In this document: piece after piece, positions 36,201 through 47,300 of the stretch
Position numbering within the stretch: position 1 is the stretch's first letter
Layout: each line of letters starts with the position of its first letter
Origin: Nematostella vectensis
Lineage: Eukaryota > Cnidaria > Anthozoa > Actiniaria > Edwardsiidae
Reading direction: 5' to 3'
Assembly (NCBI RefSeq): GCF_932526225.1
Contig: NC_064042.1
Location: 14,829,040-14,893,039, forward strand
Length of the DNA stretch: 64,000 nucleotides
Translations under genes and position numbers: made by a program
The notes under the pieces: model-generated
What the model saw: only the letters and a program-made list of their open reading frames with translations
What the model was told of the DNA's origin: nothing
Database searches by the model: none

Positions 36201-39200
36201 TCAACATTATCATAATTACCACCAGCATCATCAACATTATCATAATTACAACCAGCATCATCAACATTATCATAATTACCACCAGCATCATCAACATTAT
36301 CATAATTACCACCAGCATCATCAACCTTATCATAATTACCAACAGCATCATCAACATTATCATAATTACCAACAGCATCATCAACATTATCATAATTACC
36401 ACCAGCATCATCAACATTATCATAATTACCACCAGCATCATCAACATTATCATAATTACCACCAGCATCATCAACATTATCATAATTACCACCATCGCGA
36501 TCGTCATCATCACCTTCAGATTTATCAACATTATCATAATAGCCATCATTATGATCAACATCAACATCTTCATCACGATCATCATCATTATCTATACCAT
36601 CATAAGCACCTCATTTACCTGCCAATGTCAACGCTCCTGTCGCGATCACCGTCCGCCATGACCAACAAGTCTCCAGCTCTCAGATTAATCCCAAAAAGCG
36701 TCACTCGGACCAGGCTCCCAAGAGGAGCTTTGATCAGCCATGAGCAGTCCTGGTTATGCGGGTATGGGTTCGGGTAACTTGGACTTGTTATTTCCCCCGG
36801 AATAGTGCCATCGATATCGTGGGATGTGTTCCCTGGGACGCAGGCAAGGGGCGGCGCTGAAACATTACATTATCTTTAGAGATACTGGGTTTAAACGAGC
36901 ATTGGAATGATTGGCCTAATGGACATTAAATAAAAGGGAAAGAAAAATGCAATGAAGGCACCTCAATGCTTTACATTTACTATCGTTAGCTATACAACCA
37001 TTAATGATAATAATAATAATATTTTATGTTGACAAATAAAAGAAGACGAGAAGAGCGACATATTATTTTTACGTTGGTATAAATTTAACGTTGTACATAT
37101 ATTAGAAGACGAGAACAAGGAAGTTATGCCAATGAAAAATATTTGGAAAAAAAGAAGATTGAAAGGTGGTTAAAATAGGATCAGAAAAAGGAGAGAGTAG
37201 TGTTAAGCAGATAGCATTACGCTGTCGTAGCTTTGTGATCGCCAAGATCTCAACATCCTTGTTTCTTCTGGGAATAGCGCGTAGTCAATCATCAACCATC
37301 TGAACCATCAGCTACTTCTTCACCATAAACCATTTGACTGCACAAGAGCAAGGAATTTGATTGGCCAAGGTGGTATAATTTACTACGCGCTGTTATTAGA
37401 ATTAGAATTGAATTCTGGGCGATCGCGAACCTACAAATTCAGCTGCAGAGGGTCTGATTAGAGGCAGAGATGAGAGGGTTACTAAAGGAGCAAGTACCTG
37501 GAACGCCATCACCACAGTAGCGGAGATCACACAGAGATGTTGGTTGGAGGTTATACACATAAAAACCCGAACAGTTTACAACGGAAACATCTCGCTTCCC
37601 GTAGCAGTTATCATTAAAGAACCACGTGAAACAAGCAGTTCTGTTAACAATGCCTTGTGATATATTTGGATGCCCGCCCCGCAACCATCCGGGTGAATGG
37701 GCTCCGCACCTAAATGTCTCAACCGGAGTTTCCGCCATTTTGGTTCCCGCGTCGCCCGTAAATCGGTACCAACCGCGCTTAAGTGTTCGATCGCATTCGG
37801 CATCACCATCACTACTTTGTTTTGTAACGTGTGTTCGTGACCTGGTTTTGCTTTTGAGCATTCTATAGTTCAAACAAGGCGACTCTAAGGAAGTAAGCGG
37901 TGTTGAATCAGTCGAGTAGATTTTATAAAAAATGGGCCTCATACATTGAAATACTAGAAATCGCAAGCTGACCTCATTACAGAAATGAACCAATAGCCGC
38001 GCCGAGAAAGTGCCCAGGGAAATCTGGGCAACACCAGCCGGAATGCGCACCCCGTAGATATCCCGGATGATATTAGGGTCCGCCATTTTAGTTCATGCTC
38101 GAGAAAAAGGCGTTTTTGTTCGTATTTGATTGACAGGAAAACTCTGGAAGCAAGCACTCTGTTGAATCAGTTCGAGTTGTTACGAGTTATGTATACGAGT
38201 TGTTACGAGTTATGTATTCGAAATGTTACAAGTTATGTATACGAGTTGTTACGAGTTATGTATAGTGTGCTAACGTTAGATAAACAGGCTTTCTGTATGC
38301 AGTATGATCTTTTTTGAACAGTATGATTCAAGACGTAGTAATTTAGTAAATGGATAAACACAGAATAGTATTTTAACTTAGTAAATGGATAAGCACAAAA
38401 TAGTATTTTAAGCTACTCTTAATTACATTAGATCGTATTAACGTAACGGAGGGAAAACTTACACAATACTATATTAATGTTTTTGTCTATATTAACTTTA
38501 TATTAATCTAATTATTTGCATCATGAATGTTTTTTTTGAATGAAATGTCATGGGTAAAGATGGAAATAGAAAGCTAGCGATATCGAAAGGAAAGAGAACA
38601 AGAAAAGAGAATCGAAAGAGTGGATACGATGCTAACAATGCACGAGAGAGGCCACGTGGCTTGAGAAATAATAATGGAACACAGGATGAACAAAAATACA
38701 AGCAAAACCAGACGCATGGATAAGAGAGAAAGAAGAGTTAAGCTGTCAGTACCTGAGACGCCATCACCACAGTAGCGAAGACTACACCATTGGGTAGGGT
38801 GGAGGTTATATACATAAAACCCCGAACAGTTCACAACCGAAATCTCTTTCGGCCATTTACAGCTATAATTAGCAGACCAGGTAAAACAGACTTTTCGTTT
38901 GACCACGCCTTCTGATATATTTGGGTGCTCACCCTCTAACCACCCGGGTGAATTTGCACCGCATCGAAATGTCTCAACCAGAGTGTCGGCCATTTTAGTT
39001 CCTGCACCGCCTGTAAATCGGTACCAACCGCGAGTTTTATCATCGCATTCGGCGGTGCCACCTTTACCAATTCTGTAATCATATTCTCGCGATCTGGTTT
39101 TGGATTTGATCAGGTTATAGTTTAAACAAGGAGACTCTGCAAGTAAGCATGGATTATAGATGAGCAGATTCCAAGAAATTCCGAGAAAAAGTGCGAATTG

Positions 39201-41842
39201 GAATTTTGATTCGCCAAGCTGACCTCTTGACTTCGGTGAAAGAAGAAAAAAAAATAAAAAAGGGTAAGCATTAGTTTCAGAATTAATAATCTTTAAAGTG
39301 CATTAATATTATCTGCATTATAGCGTATCAAAACTTTCATTGATTCTTAAAGATAAAATATATTTTGTCAAAACTAATCATCAATAAGCACATTATTTCG
39401 TGACAGAATAACAGAGTTAGTGCCCATTACAACACACATCTATAACGCCTTCATTTAAAAAAAGTTATCATCTCTGTTAGATCGTCAAATGCCACAATCA
39501 ATATCAAGAGAGAAAGAAACTTAATCTCACGAAAATCTCGTAGAAGAACATAGAAATTTTAGTCTACCATGCCCTGCAATGTATACCATCCGTAGCCTAC
39601 GTGTAGCCGCTGACTCGCGAAATCCTCTCGCTACGAGAGGATTTCGCGAGTCAGCGGCTACACGTAGGCTACACCATCCGTTGCGTGCCTTGTTTTCTCA
39701 GCTACAACTCTCGGCGTAGTATGTAAAGTTAGTTAAAAAGTTGTGTTAAAAAATGTGTGTAACAGCACCCTATCTACTCGACGTTCTTACAGTCATTTAA
39801 AATCATAATACGCATTAAGAATAGCCCATACTGAAACAAGCTCCTAGTAAGCTCACATACGTTGAACAAGTCAAATTTAGGGCCGAGAAACAGAAAGATA
39901 CTATCCATGTCTCGACCGGGAATCGAATCCGTTTCAGCAGAGGTGAGAGGCCCCATACGCTGACGCGCTAACACACTGGGCCACCCGTGATCCCGTAGTT
40001 ATGGCATAGCGGTACCTTGGATACAAAAGCCTCCAGGGGCCGGTTCCTAGAAAGCAGGTTAGCACTAACCCAGGGATAAATACAGCTATCTCGACTTTTG
40101 ATTTGATAAAAAGGGCTTTTATCCCTGGGTTAGCGTTAACCTGCTTTCTAGGAACCCGGCCCAGATTTCTCTCGTTCAGTGACGCTCAGGCAAAATGCCT
40201 CGTAATAGAGCTCCCATCTTCCCAAACACACTGCATTTTTAAATGGCCCAAAGCATGAAAGCACCCGATAACCTTAACTGTTGAGGTTTAAGGTTAGAAC
40301 ATTGGTACGGTGCCCCATGGTATTTAAACACTAACTCCCCCCCCCCCCCCCCTACCCGCCCGCCCAGTCTCATTGCTTCGCTCGTCGCTACATTTTGGCT
40401 GAGCGTCACTGGACGAGAGAAGTCTGGGGTCTGGTACCCAGGGTAGCATAGGGGCAACAGTCCCAGGAATCCCGATCCTCTCGGAATTTTGATATGATAT
40501 TTGTATTCTAGAGGTGGTAATCTAGCTGACCCCCGCCGCCGCCACTGTGGACATTTTATTCATTCTTAAGGTTTTCGAGGTTGACGGGCTATTTGCACAT
40601 GCATTGTTGGCTAGCGATTTAGAATAGTAAAATTAAAAATCTATTAGTGTTCTATGTAGCAGGCGAAAGGAGCCGGATCATTTGATCACATGAAAAGAGA
40701 TTCTTAATCGTCTCCTGGTGTTTCCTTTAGTAAACATGGTATGCATGGCAAGGGGTTAATAAGACTCAAGTGGAAATAATGCTCTAAATACACTATTGCG
40801 ATTAGCAGTCTTAAAATATTTTAGGTAAAACAAGACATTTTTGCTTCTTACGAAGACGCAGTTCCACATTCAAGAAAATGTCAATAAAAGATATATCTGC
40901 AAAATTTTGTTCCGAGACTAAAGTTTTTTTGGCGACAGTCGAAATTAGAAAGTATAATAAACTATAATATACAATATACACATATATTATATGCTGCATA
41001 AGCCAGAGATAAGGTCAAAATTTCGCACAAATTACAATGTAAATTGAATACATGATAAAAGTTGGTGACGGCGGGATTGTCATCACCATTATCTCTATTT
41101 AAACCTTAAATTACAGTCGTGAAACGCATGCCATTCTATAACCTGATAATAATTAAGTTTACTCTATTGTATGGCTCCATAGAAGAGCAAACATTGCGAT
41201 GAAAAATGCCACAGTCCTGTATAAATTCAATGGAGCTTGTTTAGTCTTGGAGATAGTGATGACTACAATTCGTGCGACAACTTTAGAATTGTCAAGATGG
41301 GACCTCGTGGAAGACACTAAACGTTGACTTGCTTGTGCCTTTGTAATTACAATTTCGCGTAATATGCCCCAGGTCACATCGAGAAACATTCCGTTGAAAG
41401 CAAAAAATTGCTCGGTTTAGTCAGAGTACAAGTTTACAAAGGCTATCAACTTTGCCATCTGGTAATTGCTGCATATCTGATAGATGGACAGCACGAGTTA
41501 TTGCTAGTTTAACCAGACATAACATAAATATAAACGTTTAAATAAACAGCTTATCTCAAAGTTATTGCTACGATTTTAAAGGACTGTTATTTAAAATAAG
41601 CTAAAGAATCTTACAATCTCGACAATCAAAAAGCCAGCAAGTAGCTAGTCGATCAAACTTTCATCAAACTCATTTCGATTATAAATCGATGCACATTCCG
41701 TAATTTCATTGAAGCCTGCGTTAATTATTCAAAATCCTATACCCGTATCTGCCCTACCTTTAGAACTTGGGGTAGTTATCTGTGCTGCAGAGAACGGTAC
41801 AATTAGAATCCAGGAAATAAGAACGAGAGCGAGCATGACCAT
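28718..41842 (-). CDS. D8C-D8C-CUB-CUB-ZP transmembrane protein (uromodulin/OIT3-like)
   Basis: Fourteen exons joined by eye with agreeing phases. Signal peptide 41758-41842 (MVMLALVLISWILIVPF). D8C-1 38753-39136 and D8C-2 37498-37884 (WYRFTG, FRCGANSPGWLEGEHPNI, YNLHPTQWC). CUB-1 36619-36856 plus 35575-35702 (SPSYPNPYPHNQDCSW; SNDEDSASGFKLTY). Tiny linker 34966-34992. CUB-2 34043-34227 plus 33490-33652. Cys-rich 32821-32913. Thr/Pro-rich 32703-32753. ZP domain 31836-32225, 30600-30825 and 29641-29930 with a RRRRR furin-type site. Membrane helix and 22-residue tail 28718-28887. D8C plus ZP is the uromodulin, GP2 and OIT3 arrangement. Expected to be cleaved and to form extracellular filaments. 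Nearly all introns are phase 1, which allows domain shuffling. Confidence 0.88.
31040..31836. repeat. 18-bp minisatellite abutting a splice donor
   Basis: About 45 copies of CCCTTATCCATCCCTTAC and close variants fill the intron between ZP exons. The array runs right up to the donor of the 31836-32225 exon; on the minus strand each unit reads GTAAGGGATGGATAAGGG. Long open frames (Pro/Tyr/Ser repeats) are artefacts. Confidence 0.9.
32511..32613. repeat. 34-bp triplicate
   Basis: Three near-identical copies of a 34-bp unit containing CAAACGGCTGTATGAACATG, in the intron before the ZP-N exon. Confidence 0.85.
32990..33412. repeat. Trinucleotide-rich microsatellite (GAT/AAT/CAA)
   Basis: Compound array of GATGAT, AATAAT and CAACAA tracts in an intron of the D8C-CUB-ZP gene. 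Its methionine/isoleucine-rich frame is spurious. Confidence 0.9.
36066..36500. repeat. 30-bp minisatellite
   Basis: About 14 tandem copies of CATCATCAACATTATCATAA plus TTACCACCAG, in the intron that splits CUB-1. Copies differ by one or two bases only. Confidence 0.92.
38170..38265. repeat. Short tandem repeat (GTTACGAGTTATGTATACGA)
   Basis: About four to five imperfect copies between the two D8C exons. Confidence 0.75.
39592..39672. mobile_element. Perfect 81-bp palindrome with target duplication (mini-MITE)
   Basis: Two exact 39-bp arms (39592-39630 and 39634-39672) around a 3-nt loop CTA. The arms start GTAGCCTACGTGTAGCCGCT. The direct repeat ACCATCC flanks both sides (39585-39591, 39673-39679). 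Confidence 0.8.
39900..39990 (-). mobile_element. tRNA-derived SINE head
   Basis: On the minus strand an A-box-like TGGCCCAGTGTGTTAGCGCG is followed about 35 bp later by a B-box-like GGATTCGATTCCCGG. The spacing suits an internal Pol III promoter. It does not fold as a full tRNA by eye, so I call a SINE rather than a tRNA gene. Confidence 0.55.
40037..40162. mobile_element. MITE-like inverted repeat (126 bp)
   Basis: Arms of about 44 bp, starting GGGCCGGTTCCTAGAAAGCA on the left and ending with its reverse complement on the right with a few mismatches, enclose a short AT-rich centre. Confidence 0.7.
40207..40380 (+). repeat. Dispersed repeat, copy A (inverted partner at 43520-43695)
   Basis: Begins AGAGCTCCCATCTTCCCAAA and includes GGTTTAAGGTTAGAACATTG plus a C-tract. 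The same sequence occurs reversed at 43520-43695. It is unrelated to any nearby exon. Confidence 0.75.
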
Positions 41843-42764
41843 TGATCTTGAGATGGGAAAGACTTCTCTGTGTTGGTCGCTTCCGATCAAACAGAGTCTG
41901 TTCCGAATGAGTAGCGATTTTGTGTTATGTAAAATCAGGAGGTCAGCGTGGAAAAGATATGCAGATCGACTGACAATTGAGAACTAGACTAAAGATTTCG
42001 GCACATTTCGCAAAGTTGTGACGCTAAGTTGTATAACCCGAAATCTTTCGATAAGCAGGTCTCTTGTACGCACGGTTGCAAGCTTGGTTCGAATTCCTCG
42101 GATTTTAGTCGTTCAAGAAGGAATAAACCCGAAATATGAATATGCGATGGTGATGCATGCTGTGTATACCAAGGGATAGGTCCTTTGTCTTATTTGATTA
42201 ACATGTGAAAATATTAGGCTTTAGTACTACAGAAAATCTGTCAATCATACAATCACTGGCCCGGTATGTCACGCAAGCGAAATCAGAACACTGGGAAACA
42301 CATCTATTCACTGCCCTATAAAAGCGTTAACGTATTGACTTTATCGTAACGAAGACTAGAGCTATAGCCAAATTAATAAATAAAATCCAAGGGTTTATGT
42401 CGTAAACAAAAAACGGAACAAAGCGCACCCTTGGGGTTTTGTTCACTGGAGATCTCAAAACAAGCTTCGTGTGTCTCATGCAAGGTGTCTTATGGAATTT
42501 ATTTCTGCGATACTTATATAGTGGATATCGTCTTTAGCGACAATTGAAGGCCTAGTTCAAGCTATTCTTCCATAACTTCATTCTATTGTTAACTCGCTCA
42601 TTGCATGTATGAAGACAGGGGAGGGAGCGGAGATGAGGACAGGGACGGTGCTGCATTGTCCTATCCCGCTTTCGTGGCAATCGAAATTGACCACCATAGG
42701 GAACCCGTGCCCCTTTTTTAACGTTTAGAGAAGCCTGCAGAGGATACTGGGGCCTGACCTGAGC

Positions 42765-43195
42765 GGGGTATTGGACATTGCGTGACCTGAGCGGGGTATC
42801 GGACATTGCGTGATCTGAGCGGGGTATCGGACATTGCGTGACCTGAGCGGGGTATCGGACATTGCGTGATCTGAGCGGGGTATCGGACATTGCGTGATCT
42901 GAGCGGGGCATCGGACATTGCGTGATCTGAGCGGGGTATCGGACATTGCGTGATCTGAGCGGGGTATTGGACATTGCGTGACATGAGCGGGGGATGGTGA
43001 ATTGTGTGACTTGGGCGGAATATCGGGCATTGCGTGACCTGAGCGGGGGATGGTGAATTGTGTGACTTGAGCGGGGGATGGTGAATTGTGTGACTTGGGC
43101 GGAATATCGGGCATTGCGTGACCTGACAAGGTAACGGGAATTCTGTAGGAATTCTGTGACCTGAGGGGTGTTTGGCGTTGCGTGATCTGAGCGTG
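42765..43195. repeat. 27-bp minisatellite upstream of the D8C-CUB-ZP gene
   Basis: About 15 copies of a unit containing GAGCGGGGTATCGGACATTG, with variants GGGGGATGGTGAATTGTG and GGCGGAATATCGGGC. All three minus frames stay open because of the repeat; not a gene. Confidence 0.9.
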
Positions 43196-43519
43196 ATATA
43201 GGGTATTTTTGCGTGACATGTTTTGAAAAAAAATCTATATTTTGAATTCTTCTAATCATTATCGTAGTAATGGCAAAGAAATGTAATGATAGACACTTGT
43301 TAAAAAAGGCTATTTAGCGTAGAAGAGCTGATGATTTTACAAATGTTTCCAAACTAAAGCAAAGCTCTATTATAGAACTTTTAGGAACTGCAATAAAATC
43401 TTATGGACCTCTCAAACTTCTGTTGTGACAACAACGATAATAATATGGCAAAGTTCCACAGGGTACCCGCGTATGTTTTTACATCGCAAAGAGTAACTTC
43501 GTCTGCTGCGGGTTGGGGG

Positions 43520-43695
43520 GGGGGGGGGGGGGTGAGAGGCGGGCGGGTGGGGGGGGGGGGGGGGGGGCAGGAGTTAGTGATACCATGGGGCACCGTACCA
43601 ATGTTCTAACCTTAAACCTCAACAGTTAAGGTTATCGGGTGCTTTCATGCTTTGGGCCATTTAAAAATGCAGTGTGTTTGGGAAGATGGGAGCTC
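43520..43695 (-). repeat. Dispersed repeat, copy B
   Basis: Reverse complement of 40207-40380, including the homopolymer tract (G here, C there). Confidence 0.75.
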
Positions 43696-43699
43696 TATA

Positions 43700-44311
43700 A
43701 CGTAACAATCTCCAATGATTTTTAATGAAAAACACGAAAAATATTTCAATATCCTAAAAAAAAAGTGTATCTGGCCTAACTGATAATTTAGAGTATCTTT
43801 TCAGTAAAGTAAACTGGTGTGATTGTCCATAACATAAAGAGGCGATGCAAAAAGAGAAGACTCCTTTCTTTTCAATATATTTTATTACCCAAAAGTCGAA
43901 ATAGACAGCAACTAGCAAGATCAAACAAGCAAGTAAACTAATTATCACTCAAAATCCAGGCTACGGCCCTGGTGTTCTAGCACAGCAGATGCATACACTA
44001 ATATGAGCGCCAACTCAGTGGAATCTGAAAGTCCTAGTAGACTGCTAACTACGGCTGTCACGTATGTCATAACGTACATAATAATCCTCGCTTTCTATGC
44101 GAGTGTTCTAGAGACAAATATATGAGGTCTCTTTGGCAATGATATGTAACACAAATAATAGACAATGATAGGTAAAGACAGTGATAACTAATCATACTCA
44201 ATCACTAGAGTAGGTTGTTGCAACATCTCCTTGAGTTATCCACCATGCTATTACATTTGGTATAACCATTACATCTGGTATAATCATTATTAGAGCCAAA
44301 TTGTGCCATGA
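43700..44311. other. Intergenic DNA
   Basis: AT-rich stretch between the dispersed repeat and the last ZSWIM exon. No feature recognised. Confidence 0.45.
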
Positions 44312-47300
44312 TCAATACCCAGGTTTCTTTTCCCAGACTCCGGACTGTAGATAAGCTTGAAAGGCTGGCTCGTGAACCATCAAACTATTTTTCAGATGAT
44401 AGAAAGTTCCACCACTTGGGTCTCGAACCGTGTGCAAGGCTTTCGCAGCGACCAGGATATCGCTCAGATAAGATTTATCCAGTCGCAGGTTCTTCCATCG
44501 TCTTCTGAACATATCAAACTGCTTGTTAAGCAGCCTTCTCCCGGTGTACTGAGCTCTTCGGCCACTAGCCTCGTTCACAAGTTCGCTTGTTTTAGGACCA
44601 AGCAGAAGTTTATTGATTGCTTCTATTGTCCTGTGCAAAGGGAAAAGTAATTAAATAAGAAGCGATGGTCTCTTGCGGACATTTTAAACATACCAGAATT
44701 ACCCCAATAACCAACCTTTATCAGCGAATCGTAAGACAAGATAACAAATGCTATATAACTGAGCAACCCACAGACAGACGGACAGACCGGTAGACTGGAC
44801 AGACAGATACATACTCATCAAGGAGCCTGCTGAGTGAGGGATGGTAACCGACGGCGAAGTAAACACTTTGGTCCATCGACTGAGCTGAAGAACATGTTTT
44901 CCCATCTGAATAGAGACAACTGCACATCTGCAGATTCATCAAAATAATTTCATGTCATGGTACTGTTATAGTGCGACACACGCTACATTTCAAGGAAATT
45001 AGCCATAATTTCGATGTGCCCTTAAGCATTTATTTTCCTTGTTGGTTGGGCAATGAAGCTCATTTTATCCAGATGATACGTTCCTCGCATCCTTATTGGT
45101 TGTAATTTTCTTTTTTTTTTTTTTTTTACAAAATTTTCAATTTTACCACAAAAGCGCGAGTCACACTGTAGCACGCAATTTTCACACCTTTGGCGTGTTT
45201 TAATGAAAAAAAAAATGTCATACGGTACCTTATGTAAGTAATGGTTCAGATACATGGGATTTCGGACAGCTTGAGTAAGCACTTGGACAAATGGTGAGAG
45301 GTATGTCTTTTCAACCCTGTCACTCGTCTTCCAAATGGCAGAAGCTACAAGCATAAAAGTATTACGAGATTAGTGTTGTTTCCAGGCATTAGTACGATTT
45401 TAACTGAAGTCATTTTAATTCTAGCTGCTGGTGGGCCAACATGAATAACACATTCTGCACAATATTCCACAACCACATTATAGCTAGATATCTAAAAATA
45501 AATAACCGCCATTGTAGCTGGAATGCTGAATTATGTAAGCGCATATAAAACGTGGTCGAGCCGAAGGGATTGTAGATAGTACAGAGAGCTAAAAACTACA
45601 CACCTGTGGCTCGTCTTACAGCAGATGCTCCATCTTCCTGTCTTTCACTCGACTCAACCTCCTTGCTCCACTTCTTGTCAGCGATATAGCAAACCAAGTC
45701 ACACATGCAGTCAATCTCAGCCACGTTACTCATCTCTTTGACATCTAGGCGACGCTCATTTACCAAAGCTTCCAATCCCATGATGCCAAGTGAGAAAGCA
45801 AGGTCAAGCATTGGTGGACATGCGTCACGTGATCCCTCTTCTGCCTCTTTGCGGTAACATAACCACTAGCGGAAAAAAGACAAGTTTCTTACTGAATTCA
45901 TTTCGATGACGAGAAGCTTTAAAGGGGAAGTTGAACAGTGATTTCAGCGGAGCCCCCGCGGAGCTCCACAGTTCTAGAGTGGTATACTATACGATAAAGT
46001 TTCTGGGGTTCCAATGGAATTTCGCTTTCCCACACTTACACTCCCCTCAACTAGTAGCTCTGACTGGCCAGGCGGAAAAACGGCGCGAAAAATACAATTA
46101 AAAGAACCCTATTTTTACACGTTCCTCGATCTGTAACACAATCAAACAGGGATAAAAATGTGGTTTTATTTCTGAATATTCATTTAGTTCTTCGATCAAC
46201 TTTTGTTTACACTTTAAAACAATCGCCTGAATCGACACGGCGATAGGAAGTTTGGAAATATTCCACCTGATAATAGATATCAGATATCAGATATAATATA
46301 ATAATATAATATAATAAACATTACTCAGTTAACGTGCTCGGTGATGAAAAACAACTTTTTCCTTATTGAAATATTCACAGCCAAGATTTACAGCCATGTA
46401 AAAATCCAGAAACCTCTTTATAAATGTTTAACTCTGTTTAAAAACTGTAACTGGTTAAAAAGCATGAAAACAAGTATAGCTTAAAATATTTCAAATTCTT
46501 GTTGTTCAATTCAATAGTTTGCTCAAACTTATTTTTTTTTTTTGGTTAACCAAGCAATTTAACGAATCTGGGTTGGGGATGCGAAAATGTTATCCAAAAA
46601 AGACAAGATTATCTTCCCATTTGTCGAATGGCCTGATAGTGCGAGGTCTTATTTTGTTTTTAACTAAGATAATTTATAGATAGTGGAATCTATTCATCAA
46701 ATAAAACAATTGGCGGGTAGTATAATATAAGTCGTGTCTATGCCCTTTCAATATATAGCTAAACCCGCGTATAAGAATCTTTATCGGGAGACACTTGAAT
46801 TTTATGTTTAAAAATAACAACTGACGTAGCTTTTTTATGGATCCTTTTTATTTTACCCTAGAGAGTTCTTATTCGGATGGTACTTAAATGTTGTGCAATA
46901 TTGTTTTCCAGCTCATCTTTTGCAGGCCCGGGTACAACTTCTACCCTACCTGTTTGAAGTACTCAACAGTTGCCGAAGAGGCTGATAGGAGAATGTTGGA
47001 AGGCACTGGCTGGTCAGCGGCTACTGCACGAAGATGCTGAGACCACAAAGGAATCACGTGTCTTTGCCGTCTGAAGAGCAATAAAAATGAGGCCTTGAGC
47101 CATGTTTTCATGTCGTCATCACTATTATCATCATCACCACCAACACTATAATCATTATCATCATCATCATCCTCATCCCAAAGATACATTACAAAACAAT
47201 AGCTTATTGGGGGGGTCCGCGACATAAACCTATTCCAAAAAAATGTTGGACTTTTGTTTTCGTGGATGTGTGTTCCGTAACTCGCGGTGTATCATTTCAG

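Noticed and set aside
35992..36588. Methionine/isoleucine-rich 198-residue frame
   Set aside because: Translation of a 30-bp minisatellite in an intron.
39900..39990. tRNA gene
   Set aside because: A and B boxes are present but the acceptor stem and anticodon arm do not pair by eye; a tRNA-derived SINE fits better.
42552..43259. Arg/Ser/Pro repeat frames in three minus frames
   Set aside because: Translation of a 27-bp minisatellite.
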